DNA from: Ooceraea biroi
Lineage: Eukaryota > Arthropoda > Insecta > Hymenoptera > Formicidae
Assembly: GCF_003672135.1 (NCBI RefSeq)
Contig: NC_039508.1
Location: 16,069,945 to 16,133,944, forward strand
DNA: 64,000 nucleotides
Direction: 5' to 3'
The notes beneath the pieces are model-generated. The model did no database searches and was not told where the DNA came from. It worked only from the letters and a program-made list of their open reading frames with translations. Numbering within the stretch: the first letter of the stretch is position 1; every line of letters begins with the position of its first letter. Made by a program: the position numbers and the translations under genes. Below, piece after piece: positions 25,895 through 36,862 of the stretch.

Positions 25895-27388
25895 AAATTT
25901 CATTTCTTCATGTGTATTCACAGAATTTAATTTGTTAAAACGTGTTTTAACAGTTAATATTAAATAATCTTTTAATTAATATCACTATTACTTATATCTT
26001 CTCTTTTTTCTTTTTCTTCTCTTTTTCTTTTAAATTTTCTCTTAAAATATATGTCGATATGTATATTAATTTCAGTTTTAAAACTTGATCAGAACTTGAT
26101 AAAACATCGAAATTAACCGATTCTTTCTGTTTCTCAATAAAATAGCAATTTCCTCCAATTATTCAGAAAAGTTTCAACTCGGCAATCGTTGTCTACGCTT
26201 CGGCAGGTCGCAACTTTAGGCTTGTTCTTGAATACATCGTCAGATCTTGAAAGTTTACAGGTTTCAACCTGCGGTGTTAACTCGGAATTACGGATACTAG
26301 AGACTGGAGAAGATAGCACTCGTGCATATCTCGGGGTTTAATGGAACCGGGACAAAGTGGCTGCGCGCGGAAATTCCGCGGCGAGGTAATACGAAATAGC
26401 GCGACGCGAGGCACGCAACTTTTAAAACTACGCCGGGAAATGCAATTTACCGTCAATGTTCGCGCAACAATCCTTCTTACTTTGTTCCCACGGGTTAATT
26501 ACATGCAAACAATTAATTAACCGCTGCACCCATTGGCGCGCCGTTTGTCTCCTCTGCGAGACTTTCTTTCCCAAAATCATCGTTCGTTCGTTCAGATTAG
26601 ATATCGCTGCTAAGGCGGATAATTCTCGCAATGAGTTACTTCAAACAATTCGAGTCTAATTTCATGACCTGGTTTTAGAATAGAAATCTGTAATAAAAGC
26701 AGATTAAATTGTACTGCTTTTAAGTAAGTTTCAAACTAAATGCTTCGCTTGCATCCATTGAAGAAATTATGTAACAAATATTGTCTAAGATCTCTTATAC
26801 GTCGGAACAGATGTCAATAAAACATTCTTTTCTAATTGTTACATAATGTATATTTTTATTCGTTATCGCGAAATATTAGTTTTTCATTACAGTTTCTCAT
26901 CATGTAATATATTCATGACAAGATGAATTTGTTACGCGTAATCCGCAAAATTCGATTTTTGGACTCTACTCTGTAAAATATTATAATTCCTACCATTTTG
27001 TTACAACAGCATAAAATGAAATGTGCCATCTATATCAGTTTCAATGCATACAATTTTACGCTAAATAAATAGGTGATACGTGGAATAACAATAATATTGC
27101 ACTGTGTATGTGTGGATTAATATGGAAAATATATAAAAGAAGATAAATAAATTTGTGGCTTGCTCACCAATTATCAATTAAATCTCCTCTCCTCTTCTCG
27201 CATACATTGTTCTGTTTCAAAGTAAACATGCATGTCATTCTATCACGGTAATGCGAAATATATTATCCCGCAATCATATTTATCCAGACGCATCCAATTT
27301 TATCTCCCCGATATTACGTTATAACAACATGGTACTCTGCGACAATTTAATAAGCAAAATTCAAATAAATAAAATTGCGCTCACTCAC

Positions 27389-27533
27389 CGATTCTCCATT
27401 TTGCACTGGCCGTCTTGAAACTTGCAGTTGGCCTTGAAATCCTTAAAGATCTGATTGCAAGCTTTCCCACGTTGGCAAACGTTGGCAGCGTGATTGCATG
27501 TCGGTAACCCAGTTAGCGGGAACGGTTCCTTTT
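27389..27533 (-). CDS. Gfrl: GDNF-family-receptor-like gene, exon with cysteines 1-5 of the next domain
   Basis: Seen: acceptor TTTCTTTACAG ends at 27534; donor CG|GTGAGTGA begins at 27388. The exon is 145 nt, entering in phase 1 and leaving in phase 2. It encodes about 48 residues: a short linker (EKEPFPLTGLP), then TCNHAANVC, GKACNQIF, ANC and GQCKMENR. The five cysteines match cysteines 1 to 5 of another GDNF-receptor domain. The entry phase agrees with the donor of the exon at 28875-29045, 1341 bases upstream on the coding strand. Odd: the second half of this domain (cysteines 6 to 10) must lie in a further exon entering in phase 2, which I could not find in the 27 kb to the left. Family assignment is firm at the domain level; the exact gene name is an inference. 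Confidence 0.85.
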
Positions 27534-28874
27534 CTGTAAAGAAAATAAGCAAACGATTTTTTAACAATGCTGGTCAAACATTAATAATGAAAATATAAAT
27601 CAAAATTTGTCACAAAAGATGTCAATTTTAGCAAGCAAATCGCAATTCATTAATTTTAATATGACAACAATTTATTCTGTATGAAATTACAAGGGATTTC
27701 ATCTTCCCTCGAAAATCGCTTCTGTGCCACATGGTCGATCACCTTTATGTCGCTGTTTCCTCGGTCATTTTTTATCGAAAAAGTAAAGAAATATCCCGTT
27801 GACTATCCATTCTTATAACTCCTCCGACATATTCATTCTTTTATTTTCTTGTCAAAGTATCTCGCTCTATATTTTCATCCCGTTAAACCGAATACAATTA
27901 GCCGTTGCTAAACCTAACTATCTTCTCGCAACTGTATCGGCACTTTTCTCATGCATTCGTTTTACTCGCGTCTATGATTTATGCCAGAAAACGTCGCGGA
28001 TGATCGGAAAGTCTCTCCGCGGAAACACAATTCATCTTCTCTTTATTCCTGAAATTTTCAATTTTACACGGAGAAACGAACATAGTTGCGGAAGCATTGG
28101 AGTCAATTCGATAGGAAGCTTTTATCTCGTTTTTGACAGCATATAGCAAAGCCCGTTTAAAAACAAACCTCGATAACCATATCTGAAATTGTTCCCACGC
28201 TTTTAAAAATTTTGCCGAATGTCGAATCGAGCACTCGAAGTTTCGAAAAAGTCCATCACTTAATCTACGTGTCATTTTTGACACGTGTACGTACAATTCA
28301 GCCTGAGGTTTACGAAGTTTCCTTTTTTACTTCTCTTTTTGCGATCCGTTTCCCGCTTCTGCTTCCCTTTTTCTAGCGCAGCAGAGAATTTAATCTCATT
28401 AAGTGCCGAAGCTTCCCGGTTTCGTAGCTGGTGCTGGCCGCGCGCAACGGGGTTTCCATTATCCGCCACGTTCCCGTATGACTGGCTTTCGGCAGGATAA
28501 ATGTAATTAAGCTCGGAGTGGCCTAATTGCACGACTTATTACCTCGTCGAATTATACCCACGCCTCTTTGCGTGTCTGCAGTTCAACTGTACTTATTACT
28601 TAATGCCGATCAACGGTAATTCGATGGCTGATACGATTACTGACACTAAATTAGGAACGAAAAAGGAGACTGTAGAAGACACGATTTCGGACTTCGGATT
28701 TCAATTTGAAGAAATAATATTGTCGTTACGTGCTATATGGAGTTGTTTGGACTAATTTGATTTGATTTTAAATTAACTGAATATGATAATTGTAAAGATG
28801 ATGCACTGCTATGCTTGAAATAACAAAAAAATCATCGACTGGTGGCGAAATATTGATTTATCTGGCATCTTTAC
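27534..28874 (-). other. intron of the Gfrl-like gene (1341 bp)
   Basis: This stretch separates two phase-compatible exons. It contains a GC-richer patch at about 28260-28560 with short open frames on both strands that show no domain and are treated as chance. No repeat or RNA gene was recognised. Confidence 0.75.
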
Positions 28875-29045
28875 CTTTCACCTCCACGTAGTCACATGGA
28901 TGATCGAACAAGAAATTCTGAAAGCTGTTGCAGTCCGGGTCAACATGCGGCTCCTTGCAGAGACATGTCGGTCGGAAGAAGGTGAAAGCTTGCAGGGTGC
29001 GCAGCGCTGCTTGACACTTGTTCACTGTTACTGTTGAACAAGCCA
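28875..29045 (-). CDS. Gfrl: GDNF-family-receptor-like gene, exon with cysteines 5-10 of the same domain
   Basis: Seen: acceptor TCTTGGTTGCAG ends at 29046; donor AAAG|GTAAAG begins at 28874. The exon is 171 nt and phase 1 at both ends. It reads about 57 residues with VACSTVTVNKCQAALRTL, then TCLC, then DPDC and DHPC, six cysteines in all. The C-x-C pair followed by C-x8-C-x11-C, and the K-C-x-x-A-L motif, are hallmarks of the second half of a GDNF-receptor domain. Spliced after the 48055-48177 exon it gives a full ten-cysteine domain with no frame break. A second possible donor, GAG|GTGAAA 11 bases earlier on the coding strand, would leave phase 0 and would not fit the next exon, so the later donor was chosen. 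The protein is expected to be extracellular. A Tc1-like element lies only 0.7 kb upstream of this exon on the coding strand. Confidence 0.87.
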
Positions 29046-30054
29046 CTGCAACCAAGAGAAATTATCATTAAAATGATGTAGCTACGTCTTGTTCTCTTGA
29101 TCGGATAATAAATCGCTGGCGCGTGTTTCGGCAATTATGCAATAGCATACATAACATGCAATTAGCACAATAATGTAACGTATGAAGTTAACGACTAATG
29201 GCACGTATAAGTTGTTATATTATTTGATTTATTCGGCGAGCGTGTTATTCGTCGAGAGGCTTGTACGCTACGTACTTTACGCTCTCGTTCGTAAATTTGT
29301 ACACGATGCTCTGAAATCGCGAACGTGCGAAACATGAAAAATACGGCAATACGATGCTATGCACACTCATACTGATATTATTTTCGAGAACGAATCCACT
29401 TTTGCAGATTATTGTTGCATCGCGCAATCACGCAAGAGATCTCCGCCAGGCGATTAATTTCTCCGTTACTATCGGATTTCGTTTTTGTTAAAACAATAAA
29501 AAAATCATAGAACGCACGAATAATTCGTTAAGCTGTTACCAGTGATCACGTTAAAATTTAAAATTTACTAAACAAATAATACGCATATAGAGTAATGGAT
29601 CAAATTTTATATAAATCGTAACATTTATGTAAAATTTGATAACATCAATGACATTATATAATATGTTGTCGCGCGCAATATATGTAATTATATTATATAA
29701 TATCCGTATCCGATGAAACGCACGCGCATGAGAACATATTTATTTATACAGGGTGTCCCGGGTTTTAACCGACAAACTGCGGGAGCATATTCTACTAGTG
29801 GAAATAAGAAAAAATTCTTATATCGAGTTTGCTTAGAAATGCTTTATTACAAAGTTATAAACCAATATTGAAAAGAAATATGAGATAAGTAACAACGGAA
29901 CATAGTGTAGAATTTGGAAGGTCGAAGATGTTTATGTTACGTGTATTCACATGTATTCATGTTCACTATGTTGAAACGATTCAGTATGATTGTTACTTTC
30001 ACAACAGTAGCTGTTAGATTTCAATCGTCGTGTCAACTAGCAATTATTATCAGA

Positions 30055-30204
30055 ATGCCAAAAGTGTTTTCAAATGAGGAATACACTGATATTCATTTCG
30101 TGTACGGATTCTGTGACGGAAATGCACGAGCTGCTGTACGAGAGTATCGACGTAGATTTCCTAACAGGAGAGTACCAGATAGATTTAAAGCAACGAATTA
30201 CTAA
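30055..30204 (+). pseudogene. transposase remnant, DUF4817-like N-terminal helix-turn-helix
   Basis: From the ATG at 30055 the frame begins MPKVFSNEEYTDIHFVYGFC and continues with GNARAAVREYRRRFPNRRVP before a stop at 30202-30204. The E-Y-x-D-I-x-x-x-Y-G and A-x-R-x-Y-x-x-R-F-P-x-R-R motifs are those of the DUF4817 domain at the start of many insect Tc1/IS630-like transposases, where it probably binds the terminal repeats. After about residue 42 the sequence leaves the family pattern, which marks the deletion junction near 30175-30185. The frame can be read back to 29914 without a stop, but that leader has no family likeness. Confidence 0.8.
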
Positions 30205-30322
30205 TTCAGTTACTGAGATGCAACAAAATTTTCAGGAATGTCGTACCGTAACAAATTCTGTACTACGTCGATGTCTAGCTTGTATCGATGTGCAAGGACA
30301 ACATTTTGAAATGCGTTACTAA
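30166..30322 (+). pseudogene. transposase remnant, C-terminal tail in a shifted frame
   Basis: In the +1-shifted frame the sequence reads DLKQRITNSVTEMQQN, then SVLRRCLACIDVQGQHFE and ends at a stop at 30320-30322. The D-L-K-Q-R-I-x-N-x-V and L-R-R-x-x-x-C-I-x-V-x-G-x-H-F-E patterns are typical of the extreme C-terminus of the same transposase family. Its frame differs from the N-terminal remnant, so no fusion product is made without frameshifting. The catalytic core between the two parts is absent. Confidence 0.75.
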
Positions 30323-33300
30323 ATCATTGCGTAGATAATTTTTATTTTTGTGAAAAAATCCGTTGTTACTTATCTCATATTTCTTTTCAATATTGGTTTA
30401 TAACTTTGTAATAAAGCATTTCTAAGCAAACTCGATATAAGAATTTTTTCTTCTTTCCACTAGTAGAATATGCTCCCGCAGTTTGTCGGTTAAAACCCGG
30501 GACACCCTGTATAATAATAATAAATATAAAATAAAAATGTTAGAAAACGTATGTTAATGTATTTATCAAAAGCTCGTTATATGATGATGAATTTTTCATG
30601 ATGTATACTAACATTGTATAGTATCAAGTTATAGAAAACGCATAAATGTGCAGCATAAATGTACAGCGTGGAAACTTCGAATTAAATCGGATGTTCACCG
30701 TATGGTCGACATTGGATTCAAAATAATCGTGGAATCCGCACAAAAGTAACTATGCAACGCCTGGGTGTATTTATCAGCAACATAGTACCAGATTGTGATG
30801 TAACGGCAACAATTATTTGCCATAGTGCACGTTGGTGCATTAATCACGCTGCAACGAGACGGTGACATTAATGTATGCCCCTATTATACATTCACAATGT
30901 GATTCGTCTAATTTGTTTATATTGCTTTATCATTTAATAAATTTTTAACAGGATTTAAATTCAATGTATAATTATAATACGAATTGTACAAAATTAAAAC
31001 TATCAAAATATCGAAAATTGTGGAATTAATTAATTTTTGCACTAAATTAATTCTAAACTTTTATTTACAAAATAAAATTTAATGATATTGCAGAGAGAAA
31101 AGCTAATAAAATTTTAATACAATTCTAATAAAAATATAATAAAAATTGAGAGAAGAATAAATATCTAAAAGCAATTCACAAGGAAATTTATCGCTTATAT
31201 GTAAAGTTTCATATTATTCACTGATTTTTATTCTGTTATAATCATTTCTATAAACATTTTAGACGTCACGTAACACAGTCATCAAATTTATAGAACTTAT
31301 TTAGCAATTGCCAAATGATGATATAGTTTTTTACACGTTCAACGATTTCTCAACGCTATCTTTCTTGGACGACATAATTTCGATGCCCTAAACGTTTTCT
31401 TTTAAAGCCGGCTCAGTCCTCATTCAAGATTCCGGCGCTCGTGGCTTAATTAGTACAACGTCGCTCGGAGAAAGAATGGAAGTGAGAGGGCACCTTAATT
31501 ACTATCCCGAGACACCGTAAGTTTCGTAATAACCGAGCGGTGCCAGACTATAAGTAATGAATCCAGATGTCGGCGTTGCCGTCGACGTCGACGTTGTCGT
31601 CGCTGTCTCCGTCGCCAAATGTCAGACAGAAAAATGACGGAGCAGTAGCGCGAAAGTTTCAATTACATTCTGATATTATCACCTGCCGCGCGCTTCTTCC
31701 TTCCCTCCAATTCATTCCGCTGCTGTACCAATGCTCAAGCCTACCCCTCCGTACCGTTCCTGCACTCACGTCCCTTCATTAAACACGAAGAAATGAAGCA
31801 CTTAAAAGGGAATATCTCCGGTAGTTTGGAAGTTTCAGAAAAAAGAGTTTCAGTGAGGAGTGTCGGGGGTTAATATTGCGACAGGAGGGTAATCTCTCAC
31901 TGGGTCAGCTGTTCCGTGCTACCTTGAAAGGAATACTAATTTACACCGGTCTCCCACAAACGGGGCTGATTGCGCGATTTCCGACACGGTAACTGAAATT
32001 GGGAGATCGGGGATTTACGATCGGGCGCTGTCATTAATTAATGTTTAAAAGTTGAATACCAACGAGATCTTTCTATTCCATGACAATCGCAACCAGAAAG
32101 CGGTGGATTTTGGATGAAAAATTCTTAATAAAACTGAAAAAAATATAATATTTTTCAGGTGACTGTAGATAGAACTAGCAGTTGCAATTTGGTGCATTTC
32201 AACGAATTCGTATTTACACAAATCTCCATCAAGATTATACATATAATTAAAAATTCGTTAAAATAAAGAGTAAATATGTAATATCACTGAAAGTTATGTA
32301 TGGAACAAGAGAAATAGAACATGACAGACGAGAGGATGTTTTCAGCAAAAATAGTAATGCGTTATATTGCTGGAAAGAAAATAACGCTATGACTGACAAA
32401 AGCAATTAACGATAAGTGATATATAATTATAAAAAATAATCCGAGAAATTAAAGATAGAAAATAATAAAAACTTAAATCAAACAGTAAAAAGACATTTTG
32501 TGACCGTTAAACTATTGAAAATGAGTGGAAATGACAATTGAATTATAAGTTTTTTTTATTCTCATTGTTTGCGAACATTCTTGCAGATTGCCAGTTCTCA
32601 TGAAACATGCTATTCATTAACGCGCGTGTTATGCACGCACACACGGACAGGAAGCATGGACGTGGAGGAAAAAGTCGGAACGAGGCAAACAAACTATCGG
32701 CCGCCAGGAAAGTCGGAAAACGGACTTTTCATTCCGCTGTGCAGCGAGAACGAGAAAATATGTGCGAGAGTGGCTTTGAATCCACTCGACTATCACTTGC
32801 AGGCAAGTACCTGCACCTGTTTCTGACGCGTTTGTGCTCTCGAACGGCTGTAATAATTGCAACCAAAATTCATCTCGCAATATTGCGTCGTACATTATAA
32901 TATTTCTATTATTTTATTATAGTTGTTTTATATATAATTGCAATAATATCTAAGATTCCTCTGTATCCCTGAAGCACTCTGCAGAATTTAAGGTTCTCGC
33001 AATCTTTCTACAATTAAGTTTCTATGTTTATGTTTCTTTGTTTATAATTACAACTCTCAAGAATCTCGATGAATTTTTCTTACGTGCGCCTTTCCAACCA
33101 CATAGAGCTCCGCGTAAAATTAAAAAATTAACGAGGGTTAAAAATGAACAAGAGTGGAAACAAATGAAAATTTCTTGCCCAGAGAATATCCAAAATAAAT
33201 AAGGCTCATACCGTCGCGCGTGGTCCTACTCGCCGCTTTAATTATCGAGATGTGTATCCGGGAACATCCCGCGGTGATGAACGGCACCGCGGCTCCATAA

Positions 33301-35454
33301 AAAGCGCGGGCGCTCGAGAATCGTTCTACCGTGAGCCATAATTCATGGATGGGGAAAAAACAGTATCGGGAAAAAGTGTGTCGGAGAGCGAAGGGGAGTG
33401 AGAAAGGGGGGGAGGATCGGCGAGGAAAAGTTGCAGTCTCCACGCCGAAACTGACGACGCGCATTCTTTCTTCACGGCCACGCGCTATCTCCCCCCGCCC
33501 GCGGTCTATTGTGCTCTAGGGTCGTGCTGTATGCCACTGTGGCATTATAGCGTATATTGTACTTCCGAACAATGCTATCCTTCTGCCAGAGCCCATACAA
33601 TCACCCCCGCACCCGGCATCACTTCGTCACCCCGCACCTTATCGCACGGCGAGCGCTCGACCCTTTTTTTCAAGCTTTTTGAGGAAATAAACGACACCAC
33701 GATTGACAGTTAAGGAGGGTGCGAATAGCTCGCGTCATTTCGAACAAGTGTCATAAAATCGAGAAATTGATGAGCTAACCTTCAGGGGTTCCGTTTTTCT
33801 TCGATAACCACTTTTGCAATCTTCGATACAATCTTCTTAGATGAATATGGACGGACAATTGCGTTTTGATTTTCGCGAGAATTCATGCTTATGAATGTAC
33901 TATAATTTACTATAACCTTCATGTTACACGCCATTCAATTAATCATTCTCATCTTTTTAAATTTAAGAGTACTCCAAATGCATGGAAGCCTGAATTCATC
34001 CGTCGAAGAATAAAATTGTTTTCTCTTCTAATAGTTAAAAATTTCAAATTGCCAAATCCTCAAATCAAAATAAATTCGATAGAGTTTATTTTACATCTTG
34101 AAAGTAGAGAGAATTACGAAACTTGTGAAACATTTTGCAAACAATTTATATGCGCGGACCGTTCAAGCTTCCATTCCTAAAATTTATCGGTTCAACGCGA
34201 GTTGCAAGCGACGATCAATTCGCTTTAAACGTTTGATATGATATTCGCCAGAGCGAGGGTTTCGAGGCTTGTTGTAGCAACCACCAGAGAAACTAAACCC
34301 TTCCTGGCCCTAGCGGGGAAAATCGTATTATTATGCGCACGAAGGAAACTTCACGAACGAACGCGACGAACGCATGCACGCGCGCTGCACATGCAAAGTT
34401 CTGAAAAATCATAGTCCTGAAACGAGAAAAGCGGGTCATCGCGCTGAAACCGCATTGTTCCGAGATAGCATTGCCTGAAATTATATTACTCTTGGGAATA
34501 TAAATGAAGTATACGAAAAAATTCAAACGCATCATGGAAATGCAGGAGGGAGTACGAAGGGGAAGAATATTTAAATCTATCTCATTTACGACACACGAAT
34601 ATTTTTTTATATATCTATATATAAATAAAAAACGTAATCGTAGAAATTGTACAAATTGCGAAATCATGTACTATTGTGAATTAAAAAGAATCGAAGAACG
34701 AAAGAGCTACTTCTCTGAGATTAGCGATGCTAAACGGCGACAAGTGGCAGCTGCTCACTCAAAAACTCGCTCGGCCTGATGACGCCGGATTTCAAAGTCC
34801 ACTCAGACCGCGCAAGCCCTTCAACTGTCGCGAAAGTACTGGGTCAAGAATTTCCTTCGGTCCTACGGTAATGGCTGCTATGCTGCTCGCTCCGGGAAAA
34901 CTTTCATCCGGGGGGTGACATGCGATTTAAACATTTTATGCTCTTCAAGTTAAAAAGTATCTTATTCTGAAATTGTCCTATAAAATCTTATCATCTAATA
35001 ATAAATTGTTACATCCATCTCTCTCTCTCTCTTTCTCTTTTGTACGCTGTAAATATAATATTCTCGATATATAACTTAGTAGTTAACTATGTAACACGAT
35101 AAAATAAATGCAAATAAAACAAAAGCCATAATAGTTAAACAAAACGAAGAGGTGTGAATAAAATACGTATGGTTCTAAAACTGGTACCCCATTGCGCGAA
35201 AGCATTTCAATTCTCTCCACGCGTCGTTCACTTCAGCTTGGAGTTACTCCACTGTTGTCTTAGGTTGAAAGCGTAAATGGAGTCCGCACAAAAACACGAG
35301 CGGCGCATGCTACACGCCGTTTCTAAATTGAAAATTTGTTCAACCGCCCCTTTCTCTCCTTATTAATTACTCTTTATTCCCTCTTCCCGGAGGAAATTAC
35401 ATTCTAAGCTCTCTTTTCGGAACGTGAAATTACAAACTGTTGATTATATTATTA

Positions 35455-35481
35455 GGAGTGTGATTTAGTTTTGAGGGTTTT
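35455..35481. repeat. mariner left terminal inverted repeat
   Basis: Twenty-seven bases, matching the right repeat at 25 positions. It directly follows TA at 35453-35454. Confidence 0.93.
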
Positions 35482-35622
35482 GCAACAGATGGCTGTAGTG
35501 TCAGTTTGTTCCAATAGCTGTTTCCGATAACTGTTGTTTCTTACAGTCTTGACATTATCCATAACATTTAGTAGCATTATAGCAATAGATGCAATAACAG
35601 TCGTGTTTATATCATCGTAAAA

Positions 35623-36644
35623 ATGCAACTTCCGAAAGAGCATTTTCGACATGCGTTGCTTTTGTTTTTTATTCAAAAGAAAACTGCCGCTGACGGTTAT
35701 AGAATTCTTGTGGAAACTTATGGTGATTCTGCCCCATCAATTAAGACGTGTGAATACTGGTTTAGACGCTTTAAAAGTGGTGATACTGATGTGAAGGACA
35801 AAGAACGCTCGGGACAACCAAGAAAGCTTGAAAATGCAGATTTGCAAGCATTATTGGACGAACATCCAACACAATCCACTTCAGAACTTGCCAGAGCATT
35901 AAATGTTGATCGTACAACAGTTACCAAGCATTTACATGAAATGGAAAAAATTCAGAAAGAAGGGAAATGGGTTCGACATCAATTATCGGAAAGTGCCATT
36001 GCGAACCGGTTGAACATTTGCATTTCGTTGATCGCCAGGCAAAAAAAAAGAGTCTTTTGTCCCGGATTGTTACTGGGGATGAAAAGTGGATCTATTTTGA
36101 TAATCCGAAACGCAGAAAATCATGGGTGGATCCAGGCCAACCATCAACATCCACTCCGAGACGCAATATTCACGGTTCAAAAGTAATGCTCTGTATTTGG
36201 TGGGATCAAGAAGGTATAGTGTACTATGAGCTGTTAAATCCGCATGAGACTGTCACGGCTGATCGTTATCGACACCAATTGTACAAGTTGAAGCAAGCAT
36301 TGGACCAAAAACCACCACCAATTGCGAGTAAACGACGGAAAGTGATTCTTCATGACAACGCTCGACCTCACGTTGCGTTATCAGTGAAACAAACACTATT
36401 AGAGCTTGAATGGGAAATCTTACCGCACCCCGTGTATTCTCCGGACATTGCTCCATGCGATTATTATTTGTTCCGGTCGATGCAACACGCTTTAGAGGAT
36501 ACACACTTTCATAATTTCGAAGAAGTGCGAAAATTCGTCGACGAATGGATTAACTCAAAAGAGTCATTTTATCGTGGTGGAATCCATCTTTTGCCAGAAA
36601 GATGGGAAAAAGTTATAGAAAACGAAGGAAAATATTTTGATTAA
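35623..36644 (+). pseudogene. mariner transposase with a single frameshift (D,D34D)
   Basis: The reading starts at the ATG at 35623. The first ~115 residues contain the paired helix-turn-helix region (Y-R-I-L-V-E-T-Y-G-D, then W-F-R-R-F-K-S-G-D, then ELARALNVDRTTVTKHLHEM). After R-Q near residue 140 the frame breaks in a run of nine A (36041-36049), and the family sequence continues in another frame to the stop at 36642-36644. That part holds the catalytic residues: D in TGDEKW (codon 36078-36080), D in HDNARPH (36354-36356) and D in APCDYYLF (36459-36461). The last two are separated by 34 residues, the mariner signature D34D. The linker motif usually read WVPH is WVRH here, and HDN-A-P-S is HDN-A-R-P. 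Known: the enzyme cuts and pastes the element at TA in the nucleus. The break probably inactivates it, unless it is a sequencing error in the homopolymer. Confidence 0.93.
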
Positions 36645-36691
36645 GGTATTCATTCATTATCATATTTAAATACATGCCTTTTTGAGCAAAA

Positions 36692-36718
36692 AAAACCCTC
36701 AAAACTAAATCACACCTC
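36692..36718. repeat. mariner right terminal inverted repeat
   Basis: Reverse complement of the left repeat except at the second and third bases from the end. It directly precedes TA at 36719-36720. Confidence 0.93.
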
Positions 36719-36838
36719 TAATACAATATCGAAATTTAGGTAACTATTATATATTAGTGGAACTCTTCAAGAATTTTTCAGATCGAAAGTTTTTTCTTTT
36801 TGATAATTTTAAAAACAAATAAAAAATAACATTTTAAT

Positions 36839-36862
36839 AGAGAGAGAGAGAGAGAGAGAGAA
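36839..36862. repeat. (AG)12 microsatellite
   Basis: Pure AG run 120 bases beyond the mariner right end. Confidence 0.9.

Larger units (their letters stand above)
7817..27388. other. downstream flank or intron of the Gfrl-like gene, no gene recognised
   Basis: About 19.6 kb without a supported gene. GC-rich islands lie at about 9200-10210, 11700-12610, 13750-15560, 15900-17200, 17860-18900, 19960-21720 and 25230-26640. The 251-codon minus frame at 16441-17196 and the 182-codon plus frame at 12062-12610 both run through (GA)n microsatellites. If the gene continues to the left, this is intron, and the exon with cysteines 6 to 10 of the third recognised module may be hidden here. Confidence 0.5.
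29749..30509 (+). mobile_element. internally deleted Tc1/IS630-like DNA transposon with 151 bp terminal inverted repeats
   Basis: Seen: left end CAGGGTGTCCCGGGTTTTAA at 29749 and right end TTAAAACCCGGGACACCCTG at 30509, flanked by TA on both sides. The arms 29749-29899 and 30359-30509 are reverse complements with very few mismatches. The 459 bases between hold two transposase remnants in different frames (30055-30204 and about 30166-30322). Known: DUF4817-type N-termini occur in insect Tc1/IS630-like transposases that insert at TA. Inferred: the central part with the catalytic DDE residues has been deleted, leaving a non-autonomous copy. It lies 0.7 kb from the Gfrl-like exon at 28875-29045. 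Confidence 0.85.
35455..36718 (+). mobile_element. near-complete mariner transposon, 1264 bp, TA target duplication
   Basis: Seen: left end GGAGTGTGATTTAGTTTTGA at 35455 and, on the opposite strand, GAGGTGTGATTTAGTTTTGA from 36718. The 27 bp inverted repeats match at 25 positions, differing only at positions 2 and 3. TA lies immediately outside both ends (35453-35454 and 36719-36720). The length and single long transposase region match the roughly 1.3 kb of the mariner family. The element lies in the 19 kb intron of the Gfrl-like gene with its transposase on the opposite strand. Ends and coding region are well preserved, so the insertion seems fairly young. Transposase similarity suggests a group close to the mauritiana-type mariners of insects; this is from memory of family patterns, not a search. 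Confidence 0.95.

Noticed and set aside
26134..26319. Minus frame with ETCK, ATCRSVDNDC and FLNNWRKLL, considered for cysteines 6-10
   Set aside because: It lacks the C-x-C pair, the only acceptor would enter in phase 0 instead of 2, and no good donor follows.
27171..27214. Small exon-like stretch between AAACAG and G|GTGAGCAAG on the minus strand, just downstream of exon 27389-27533
   Set aside because: In the required phase it hits a stop, the acceptor lacks a pyrimidine tract and there are no family cysteines.
35718..36504. Minus-strand frames opposite the mariner transposase (35718-35927 and 36253-36504)
   Set aside because: They are antisense shadows of the transposase coding region.
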